Positions 55,199-62,021 of a stretch of DNA of 64,000 bases are shown piece by piece (the first letter of the stretch is position 1; each line of letters begins with the position of its first letter). A model generated the notes under the pieces. That model saw only the letters and a program-made list of their open reading frames with translations, had not been told where the DNA came from and searched no databases. The translations under genes and the position numbers were made by a program. Source of the DNA: Amycolatopsis nivea (GTDB taxonomy: Bacteria; Actinomycetota; Actinomycetes; Mycobacteriales; Pseudonocardiaceae); assembly GCF_004522235.1 (NCBI RefSeq), contig NZ_SDLT01000004.1, positions 258,462 through 322,461 of the forward strand, read 5' to 3'.

Positions 55199-55995
55199 CC
55201 GGCTTCGTGCCCCAGGCAGGTCAGCCAGAATGACCTCGCTGGCACCCACCATGAACGCCCGTCCCGGCTAGCCCGCAGTACTCCGCCACTCCCCGGCTAC
55301 CCGGTCACTCTCCGTGCCGACCGTCGCGACAACTACCGCCGCTCGCCCGCTTTACTGCTCACCGCGACCCTCATTCCCGACTGGGTTGTGCGGCCGCTCG
55401 AACAGCATCGCCCGAGGTCAGCCCCGGCCTGTTCGCCGCCGCCGGGGGTGGACCTCGGATGCCCCAGGACCGAGTCCGACGAGCCCCATACCACCTCGGA
55501 TCCGCGCGGAAAACACCCACTCCCGGTACCTGTGCACAACTGTGGAAGAGTCCCCGAGTTATCCACAGATTGCAGATAGAGGCCGTGGAAAAGCTGTGGA
55601 TGGATAGAATGGATCTGGGGACGCCCCCCGGGAAGGGTGGGGGCTGCCCCCAGGTGTGGTGGGTGTTGTGGCAGTTCGGCGCAAGTTCTTGTGGCGCCGG
55701 TTAAGCGGTGTGGGGGCTCCGGTTGTTTTAGGGCGCGGGTGCGGTTGGTTCGGGGGTGGCGGTGCTCGGGAGGGGTCGCCGAGGGGGCGGCGGCTGGTGG
55801 TGACTGTGGGTAGTGGTTGCTCGGGGTGCGGGCGGGTCAGCACGGGTAAACACGGGCTGAGAGGGCGGTGCGGCGGCGGGGCGCGCTGAGTGGGGCCCTG
55901 GGCGGTCTTGGCGGGGAAAGGCCCGGGCAGGGCGAATCAGGGTGGGGCTAGGGGTAAGGCAGGGAGAACCGGAGGGGGCGAATAGCGAGAGAGGG
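55199..55995. other. Gene-free region with a strand-composition switch and DnaA boxes
   Basis: No convincing gene in about 800 bp. The plus strand is C-rich from 55199 to about 55540 (in 55261-55320 C outnumbers G about two to one). From about 55610 to 55990 it is strongly G-rich (in 55741-55800 G outnumbers C about three to one). At the switch are TGTGGAAGA (55541), a perfect TTATCCACA (55559-55567) and TGTGGATGG (55595). Runs of G (55752-55756, 55768-55770, 55772-55775, 55783-55787) could form a quadruplex. The right end has the cwlM hairpin. Confidence 0.7.
55559..55567 (+). promoter_or_regulatory. Perfect DnaA box at the composition switch
   Basis: TTATCCACA, flanked by weaker matches TGTGGAAGA (55541-55549) and TGTGGATGG (55595-55603), about 12.5 kb from oriC on the dnaA side. 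Confidence 0.6.
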
Positions 55996-56002
55996 CTATT
56001 CG
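55979..56002. terminator. Hairpin over the cwlM stop codon
   Basis: CGAATAGC and GCTATTCG pair perfectly (55979-55986 with 55995-56002) with an 8-base loop and overlap the cwlM stop. No T-run follows on the minus strand, so termination is likely but unproven. Confidence 0.5.
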
Positions 56003-57144
56003 GCCTTGGCCAGTTCGTGGGCCAGGACGTCGGCGAAGGTGAAGGTGCCGGTGGGCTGGTCGCCTTCGCCGAGGAGGTAGAGGCGCTTGACCGCGATGAG
56101 GATGCCCTCGGCCACGACGTCGCGGAAGGCGGGGTCGCCAAGGCGGGCGGCGTCGTCCGGGTTCGTCAGGTAGCCGATTTCCACGCGGACGGCCGGGCAG
56201 CGCGTGCGGGTGAAGATCTCCCACGTCTTGTAGTGCGTGCGGCAGTCCAGCAGGCCGGTACGGGCCGCGACCTCGCGCTGGATGAAGCCGGCCAAGAGTT
56301 CGCCGACGGTGGACGTCGTGCCGTTGCCGGTGCCGAAGTGGAAGCTCGCGACGCCCTGCGCGCGCGGCGACGGGTTGCCGTCGCTGTGCAGCGACAGGAA
56401 CAGGTCCGCGCCAGCGTCGTTGGCGAAACGGGCGCGTTCGAAATCCGTCGGGCTGTGGTTCGGGCCCCGGCTGATCAGGGCCTCCATGCCGGTGGCCTGC
56501 ATCCGGCCTTCGAGCCGCCGCGCCAGGTCCCAGGCGATGTCTGCCTCGCGCAGGCCTCCCGCGACGACACCGAGGTCTTCGCCGCCGTGGCCCGGGTCGA
56601 TCACGATGCGCTTGCCGCGCAGCCGCGGGCCCGCCTGGCGCACCTGCTCCTGCTCGCGCAGGAAAACCGGGCGGCCGCCGCGAGCGCGCGGCGAGGACAG
56701 GCGGTGCAGTTCGCGGATGGTGGCCGGGCCGCAGATGCCGTCCGACGTCAGCCGCATGTCGCGCTGGAACGTGCGCAGGGCGCGTTCGGTCTGGGGGCCG
56801 AAATAGCCGTCCGGGCGGCCCGCGTCGAAGCCCAGTTCGGTGAGCCGCTCCTGAAGAGTGAAAACGTCGTCGCCGTGCACCGGCGACGACAAAAGGTACT
56901 GGAGCGGGCGGCTCCCGAGGTGATAGCTCGCGCCCTTGAGCGCCTGGTACGTCGCCGGGCCCACCACCCCGTCGGTGATGAGCCCGCGGCGCTGCTGGAA
57001 CGCGCGCACGGCCTGCTCCACCGCGACGTCGAACGTGTTGTACCGCTCGGTCCCCGCCACCGGCGGGAGCAGATCCATCCCGGCAAGGATCGACCTGATC
57101 TCGGCGACGTCGGGACCGGCGTCACCGCGGCGGAGTACCCGCAT
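55996..57144 (-). CDS. cwlM: CwlM-like amidase_3 protein with two peptidoglycan-binding domains
   Basis: A 382-residue protein. From ATG 57144 it reads MRVLRRGDAGPDVAEIRSIL with no signal peptide. Two peptidoglycan-binding-1 domains follow (about 1-75 and 85-160). The amidase_3 domain has zinc ligands in IVIDPGHGGEDLG and LSLHSDGNPSP, an acidic ligand in LREADIAWDLARRLE, and the catalytic Glu in VRVEIGYLTNPDDAA. The lack of a signal and the place beside trxA, trxB, sigM and murJ match mycobacterial CwlM (Rv3915), which acts in the cytoplasm as a PknB-controlled regulator of MurA and MurJ. Whether this copy is a regulator or a hydrolase cannot be told. Confidence 0.88.
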   Translation of the reverse strand: MRVLRRGDAGPDVAEIRSILAGMDLLPPVAGTERYNTFDVAVEQAVRAFQQRRGLITDGVVGPATYQALKGASYHLGSRPLQYLLSSPVHGDDVFTLQERLTELGFDAGRPDGYFGPQTERALRTFQRDMRLTSDGICGPATIRELHRLSSPRARGGRPVFLREQEQVRQAGPRLRGKRIVIDPGHGGEDLGVVAGGLREADIAWDLARRLEGRMQATGMEALISRGPNHSPTDFERARFANDAGADLFLSLHSDGNPSPRAQGVASFHFGTGNGTTSTVGELLAGFIQREVAARTGLLDCRTHYKTWEIFTRTRCPAVRVEIGYLTNPDDAARLGDPAFRDVVAEGILIAVKRLYLLGEGDQPTGTFTFADVLAHELAKAE

Positions 57145-57354
57145 GCACTCCTCGCTCTTCCTCAGGCACCGAAACCGGCTCGATGCGAAACAGAAACCCG
57201 GGTAGGGGGTGTACCCAGGCACCTATTGTGCCCTGTGAACTCTCGGTAAGGACGCAGGCCCGGTCGGTGCGCCACCGGCGGGTGCGTCGCCGCGCGGCGG
57301 ACACGCCGAGTGCACCTGCGTGCCCACCCCCGTGCGGGTGGTTCCCGAACGTGC

Positions 57355-57398
57355 GAGAACCCGGACCGGCGAGTCGATCGCCGCTGGCCCGGGTTCTC
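57355..57398 (-). terminator. Hairpin after trxA
   Basis: GAGAACCCGG and CCGGGTTCTC (57355-57364 with 57389-57398) form a 10-bp stem around a partly self-pairing 24-base loop, 14 bp after the trxA stop. No T-run. The rest of the 57145-57412 spacer shows only a GC-rich promoter-sized region before cwlM. Confidence 0.5.
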
Positions 57399-57412
57399 AG
57401 CAGGTGGACCGC

Positions 57413-57736
57413 TCAGAGCACGTCGGCGAGATCGGACAGCAGCGCGGCCTTCGGCTTCGCGCCCACGATCTGCTTCACCGGCTTGCCGCCCTGGAACAGG
57501 ATCAGCGTCGGAATCGACATCACCTGGTAGTCACGCGCCGTGTTCGGGTTCTCGTCGATGTCGAGCTTCGCGACGGTGATCTTGTCGCCGTTTTCCTTCG
57601 CGATCTCCTCGAGCACCGGGGCGACCATCTTGCACGGCCCGCACCAGGTCGCCCAGAAGTCGACGAGAACGGGCTTCTCGCTGGTCAGGACGTCGTCCAC
57701 GAACGACTTGTCGGTCACCTTCACGGGTTCGGACAT
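57413..57736 (-). CDS. trxA: Thioredoxin
   Basis: A 107-residue thioredoxin that reduces protein disulfides using Trx[21 protein letters not shown] leads to the active site [14 protein letters not shown] at residues 29-40 and the cis-Pro loop [12 protein letters not shown] near 75. ATG 57736 follows AAGGAG by 7 bases; an upstream in-frame TTG would place the ribosome binding site inside the gene. 28 bp after trxB. Confidence 0.97.
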   Translation of the reverse strand: MSEPVKVTDKSFVDDVLTSEKPVLVDFWATWCGPCKMVAPVLEEIAKENGDKITVAKLDIDENPNTARDYQVMSIPTLILFQGGKPVKQIVGAKPKAALLSDLADVL

Positions 57737-57764
57737 CGCTTGCTCCTTCAACTCGGTGGGAAAG

Positions 57765-58757
57765 TCAGTGCTCGCCGGCGCCGTAGCCGCCGCCGACCAG
57801 TTCCGGTGCTTCGTTCGCCTCGGCCTCGCCGTGCTCCGCGAGCCATCGTTCCGCGTCGATCGCCGCGCTGCAGCCGGAACCGGCCGCGGTGATCGCCTGC
57901 CGGTAGGTGCGGTCCACGAGGTCGCCGGCGGCGAACACCCCGGGCAGGTTCGTGTACGACGTGCGGCCCTGCGTGAGCACGTAGCCGTCCTCGTCCACGT
58001 CCACCTGACCGCGCACCAGCTCGCTGCGCGGATCGTGGCCGATCGCGACGAAGAACCCGGTCACGTCGAGCGTCTTCTCCTCGCCGGACTGCGTGTCGCG
58101 CACCTTCAGGCCGGACACGGTCCCGTCGCCTTCGACGCCGGTGATCTGCGAGTTCAGCTGCCACTTGATCTTGTCGTTCGCGCGAGCGCGTTCGAGCATG
58201 ATCTTCGACGCCCGGAACTCGTCGCGGCGGTGCACGATCGTGACGGACTTGGCGAACTTCGTCAGGAAGGTCGCCTCCTCCATCGCCGAGTCGCCGCCGC
58301 CGGCCACCGCGATGTCGTGGTCGCGGAAGAAGAAACCGTCACAGGTCGCACAGGCGGACACGCCGCGGCCGAGCAGCTCCTGCTCGCCCGGCACCTTCAG
58401 GTACCGCGCGGCGGCGCCCATGGCCAGCACGACGGCGCGGGCGGCGTAGCGCTTGCCGTTCGCGACGACGTACTTCACGTCGCCGGTCAGCTCAAGCGAC
58501 TCGACGTCCTCCGCGCGCAGCTCCGCGCCGAACCGTTCGGCCTGCTTGCGCATCTCCTCCATCAGGTCCGGACCCTGGATCCCGTCGCGGAAGCCCGGGA
58601 AGTTCTCGACCTCGGTGGTCGTCATCAGCGCGCCGCCGAACTGCGTGCCCTCGAACACCAGCGGTTCGAGCTGTGCGCGCGCCGCGTAGACCGCTGCGGT
58701 GTAACCGGCAGGACCCGACCCGACGACGATCAGGTTCCTGATTTCCTCGGCAGCCAC
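57765..58757 (-). CDS. trxB: Thioredoxin reductase
   Basis: A 330-residue FAD/NADPH enzyme reducing thioredoxin. FAD motif [20 protein letters not shown] near residue 9, redox-active disulfide [18 protein letters not shown] near 140, NADPH motif [20 protein letters not shown] following it, and [21 protein letters not shown] near 285. Forms the trxB-trxA pair with the next gene. In M. tuberculosis the same pair (trxB2, trxC) follows sigM and its anti-sigma gene. Confidence 0.97.
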   Translation of the reverse strand: MAAEEIRNLIVVGSGPAGYTAAVYAARAQLEPLVFEGTQFGGALMTTTEVENFPGFRDGIQGPDLMEEMRKQAERFGAELRAEDVESLELTGDVKYVVANGKRYAARAVVLAMGAAARYLKVPGEQELLGRGVSACATCDGFFFRDHDIAVAGGGDSAMEEATFLTKFAKSVTIVHRRDEFRASKIMLERARANDKIKWQLNSQITGVEGDGTVSGLKVRDTQSGEEKTLDVTGFFVAIGHDPRSELVRGQVDVDEDGYVLTQGRTSYTNLPGVFAAGDLVDRTYRQAITAAGSGCSAAIDAERWLAEHGEAEANEAPELVGGGYGAGEH

Positions 58758-58852
58758 CCGTCAACCCTCCGCTCGTCATGACCTGTGCTCCAGGCTCAAC
58801 ACGATCGTAGGTGGAGGTGTTCCCGGCGGTGACGCCCGCTACGTCCTGCCCG

Positions 58853-59650
58853 CTACTTCTTGCCGACCACCTTGTCGAACAGCTTGTCCGCGTTCCCCGG
58901 CCCGCAGTCCGCGCCGAACGCGACCAGCCGGAACTGCGCGAGCTTGCCGGTGGTGTAAATCGCCACCACGCCCGGCTTGCCCTCGACGGTCACCGGCCGC
59001 ACGCCTTCCGGCCGCACCGCCGGGTCCATGCCGGCCGCCGCGACGCACGCGTCGAAGCGTTTCGAGTCCTGCAGCGGACCGTAGTTCCGCACGCCGAGAC
59101 CGCCGCCCAGCAGCGCTTCCGCACCGCTGCCGTCGCTGCCGACGGACGGGCCGCTTGCCGAAGACGGCGCGGGCGCGGCGACGCCGGACGTATTGGTCTT
59201 GGTCGCACCGGGAACGGTCAGCGTGATCGCTACCGCGGCGGCCGCGGCGGCGGTCAGGATCCCGGCGCCCCAGCCGAGCTGCCGGTTCCGCCGTTTCCGC
59301 GCCGCCGACAGGTCCACCACCGGCGCGACCGCCTGTTCAGCGGGCTCCGGTGCGGCCGCCGGAAACGTCGCCTCCTGCCGGGCCGCCGACTCCGCGGCGA
59401 GCGCGGCGTCGAGCCTCGCCGCGAACTCGGCGGGCATCGGCGGCGCCGGTTCCGCGGCGAGCGCGGACAGGTCGGCGGTGGTCGCCTCCAGGGCCTCGAT
59501 GATCGCGCGCGCCTCCGGATCCGCGTTCACCCGCGGCCACAGCTGCGCTGCCTCCTGGTCGTCGAGGACCCCGGCGTGGAGGTCGGCGAGCAGGTCGACA
59601 GACCAGGGCGGCCCGATGGTTCCGCCTGCCCCCCGGCTCTCGTCCGTCAT
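58853..59650 (-). CDS. Membrane anti-sigma factor of the SigM locus
   Basis: A 265-residue single-pass membrane protein. The N-terminal cytoplasmic part (1-130) has LLADLHAGVLDDQEAAQLWP, an anti-sigma-like helix bundle without a zinc-binding HxxxCxxC motif. A basic stretch RKRRNRQLGW leads into the transmembrane helix (ILTAAAAAAVAITLTVPG) near residue 150. The outer domain ends GPGNADKLFDKVVGKK. The start overlaps the sigM stop by 4 bases, and it lies where RsmA (Rv3912) lies in M. tuberculosis. It should bind and hold SigM until a signal releases it. Confidence 0.88.
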   Translation of the reverse strand: MTDESRGAGGTIGPPWSVDLLADLHAGVLDDQEAAQLWPRVNADPEARAIIEALEATTADLSALAAEPAPPMPAEFAARLDAALAAESAARQEATFPAAAPEPAEQAVAPVVDLSAARKRRNRQLGWGAGILTAAAAAAVAITLTVPGATKTNTSGVAAPAPSSASGPSVGSDGSGAEALLGGGLGVRNYGPLQDSKRFDACVAAAGMDPAVRPEGVRPVTVEGKPGVVAIYTTGKLAQFRLVAFGADCGPGNADKLFDKVVGKK

Positions 59651-60312
59651 CGTCCCTCCCCGTTCCCCGGCGAGCGCTGGGCTCGCCCGGCACTCCGGGA
59701 CCCCTCCGAAGTGGCGTGCTTGCGTTTGCTTTCGTTAGTTGGGACGTCGCCACCCCCGTCCGGGTTCCGCAGATGCCCGAGAACCTTCGCGAGTTTTCCC
59801 CGGCCGCGCGCGCACCGGCTCTTGACCGTGCCCTCGGCGATGCCGAGCATTTTCGCCGTCTCGGCCACCGAATAGCCCTCGACGTCGACGAGCAGGATCG
59901 GCGCGCGCTGGTCTTCGGGCAGCTCGTCGAGCGCTTTGCGGACCAGCAGGCTGGTCTCCTTCTCGGCCATCGAGTCGCCGGGCGCGGCCGGTTCGTTGTA
60001 CTCGCCGGTCTCGGGCAGCGGCACGGTCGGCCGGGCCTGCTTCCGCCGGATCCGGTCGAGGCACGCGTTCACCACGATCCGGTGCAGCCAGGTCGTGACC
60101 TGCGACTCCGCGCGGAACTTGCCCGCCGCGCGGAAGGCCGAGATGAACGCCTCCTGCAGCGCGTCCGCCGCCTCTTCCGGATCGCGCAGCGTGCGCAGCG
60201 CTACCGCCCACATGCGGTCTCGATGCCGCCGGACCAGTTCACTGAACGCATGCGGATCGCCCGCGGCGTGCGCCGCGATCAGATCCGCATCCGTGGGAGC
60301 TGCAGCCGTCAC
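59647..60312 (-). CDS. sigM: ECF RNA polymerase sigma factor SigM
   Basis: A 221-residue extracytoplasmic-function sigma factor. Region 2: HRDRMWAVALRTLRDPEEAA and ALQEAFISAFRAAGKFRAES. Region 4: LPEDQRAPILLVDVEGYSV and IAEGTVKSRCARGRGKLAKV. A short charged tail follows. ATG 60312 gives MTAAAPTDADLIAAHAAGDP. The anti-sigma gene overlaps it, and trxB-trxA downstream could be part of its regulon, as in Streptomyces SigR-like systems; that regulatory link is inference. Confidence 0.94.
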   Translation of the reverse strand: MTAAAPTDADLIAAHAAGDPHAFSELVRRHRDRMWAVALRTLRDPEEAADALQEAFISAFRAAGKFRAESQVTTWLHRIVVNACLDRIRRKQARPTVPLPETGEYNEPAAPGDSMAEKETSLLVRKALDELPEDQRAPILLVDVEGYSVAETAKMLGIAEGTVKSRCARGRGKLAKVLGHLRNPDGGGDVPTNESKRKHATSEGSRSAGRAQRSPGNGEGR

Positions 60313-60343
60313 CCGGCAGAGCCTACTGAGTCGTGCTCGCAGC

Positions 60344-61942
60344 TCACGCCGCAGGCAGGAAGCTCAGCTCTCCGATCTGGCTCAGGAAGCCGTCGCCGCC
60401 GTTGTCGCCCAGCTGGGTGATCCAGACGATGAAGTACTGGCTTTGTGTCGGCTGCTGCAGGGTGATCGTGGTGTCCGGGCCGTTCAGGTCGCCGCTCCCG
60501 ACCACCTTCGTGTCGTCGAGCTGCGGATTCTTGCTGTCCGCCGACCGGATCTCGACCTTCGTGCCCGGGCTGTCCGCGCTGATCTTCACCTGCGCGAGGT
60601 TCACCGGGTTGTCGAACGAGACCGCGATGCCGACGCCGGGCTTCAGCGCGGGCAGCTGCTGCTGGTACTGGTCGGTCTTCCAGACCGTGCCCGGGTCGCC
60701 GTCGATCGTGTTCTTCGCCCGGCCCGCGTTGTCGCCGGAGCCCTGCGGGTTGTAGAGCGTCGCCGACTTCGGGGCCACCGGGTCGCCGATCTTCGGCGCC
60801 GCGGGCGGCTGGTTGCCCGGCGGTGGCGCCGGGTTGCCCGGTTTCGCCGGAGCACTGCTCGGCGGGGCCGCGACGTTGATCGTGGGACCGGTCGGCTTGC
60901 CGTCGCCCTGGAACAGGTTGATCAGCATCAGCCCGCCCCACGCGAGGATGACCACGGTCGCGACCACCAGCACGGTGACGCCGAAGGCCAGCTTCCGCCG
61001 CCGCGCGACGTCCTTCACCGGCTTCTTCGTGGTCCAGATCGTGCCGTCGGTCTCCGCCGCCGGGTCGTCCTTGCCGACCGCGTTGATCAGCTGGGTGCGT
61101 TCCTCCTGCTCGGCGACCTGGCCGAGCACGCGCAGAATGGCCGAGCTGGTGCGGATCCCGCCGCTGCCGCCGTCCTCGATCGTGCGCACGGCCAGCGAGG
61201 ACAGCTCCGGCGGCACCGCAGGCACCAGCGACCGCGGCGGCACGACGTGCCCCTGCGGCGTGAGCGGCGCCGCGGGGATCGCGGGCGGCCCGCCCGGCAG
61301 CGCCCAGCGTCCGGTGAGCAGCAGATACAGCACCGCGCCGAGCGCCTTGACGTCGTCGCGGAGAGTGGCTTCGGGCAGCGGGCCGGGGAAGGCGAGCTTG
61401 AGCGCGCCGCCCGGCGTGAGCCGCAGCCGCTGCGGGTGGTCGAGGCCGAGGACGAGACCGTTCTGGTGGGCGTGGTCGACCGCCTCTGCGAGCGCCTGCA
61501 CCATCCGCGCGGCCGCGGCGGGGGCCACCGGGCGCTGCGCGACCAGGTCCACCAGGTCGCTGCCCTTGGTCCACTCCGCCACCACGACGCCGAGCAGTCC
61601 CTCGCTGGAGGTGACGCCGCTGCCGAGGCTGAGCACATCCAGCACTCGCGCGACGCCGCCGTGCCCGAACTTCGACGCGTGCGCGGCCCGTTCCAGGGTG
61701 CGCCTCGCCTGCCTCGCCGCCTCCGGATCGGCCGGATCGCCGACCAGCAGCGTCAGTGCGACGTCCCGTTTGAGCTGCCCGTCCCGCGCGCGCCAGAGGT
61801 GCGCGGCGGCCCGCTCATCTACCCCGAACTGGGCAAGCAGGCGATACCGGCCGTCCCCTACGACGCGTCCGGGCGCGAGCGATCCGCCCCGGGCGCGAAT
61901 GCCCGCGGCGTCCCCCGCCTGCTCGCTTCGTCTCGTGTCCAC
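60344..61942 (-). CDS. Membrane pseudokinase with extracellular discoidin-like domain (Rv3910 C-terminal homolog)
   Basis: A 532-residue protein. Residues 25-265 have a serine/threonine-kinase fold (GDGRYRLLAQFGVDERAAAH, then MVQALAEAVDHAHQNGLVLG). The beta-3 Lys is absent (VALTLL), the HRD catalytic Asp loop is replaced (GLDHPQRLRL) and DFG is AFPG, so it cannot be an ordinary kinase. A transmembrane helix (FGVTVLVVATVVILAWGG) lies near 322-340. The outer part is a Pro-rich linker and a jellyroll-like domain (KSATLYNPQGSGDNAGRAKN onward). In M. tuberculosis the equivalent pseudokinase is fused to MurJ and binds FhaA after PknB phosphorylation; here it is separate, 79 bp from murJ. Confidence 0.87.
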   Translation of the reverse strand: MDTRRSEQAGDAAGIRARGGSLAPGRVVGDGRYRLLAQFGVDERAAAHLWRARDGQLKRDVALTLLVGDPADPEAARQARRTLERAAHASKFGHGGVARVLDVLSLGSGVTSSEGLLGVVVAEWTKGSDLVDLVAQRPVAPAAAARMVQALAEAVDHAHQNGLVLGLDHPQRLRLTPGGALKLAFPGPLPEATLRDDVKALGAVLYLLLTGRWALPGGPPAIPAAPLTPQGHVVPPRSLVPAVPPELSSLAVRTIEDGGSGGIRTSSAILRVLGQVAEQEERTQLINAVGKDDPAAETDGTIWTTKKPVKDVARRRKLAFGVTVLVVATVVILAWGGLMLINLFQGDGKPTGPTINVAAPPSSAPAKPGNPAPPPGNQPPAAPKIGDPVAPKSATLYNPQGSGDNAGRAKNTIDGDPGTVWKTDQYQQQLPALKPGVGIAVSFDNPVNLAQVKISADSPGTKVEIRSADSKNPQLDDTKVVGSGDLNGPDTTITLQQPTQSQYFIVWITQLGDNGGDGFLSQIGELSFLPAA

Positions 61943-62021
61943 GCTCTCTCCCGCTTCGCTCCCGGCACCGAGGGTACCCGGATCATCAGCCGTAGAAGCG
62001 TCGTGAGTCGTGAATCAATCG

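Noticed and set aside
55388..55889. Short frames in the gene-free region before cwlM
   Set aside because: Low-complexity products caused by the skewed base composition, with no domains.
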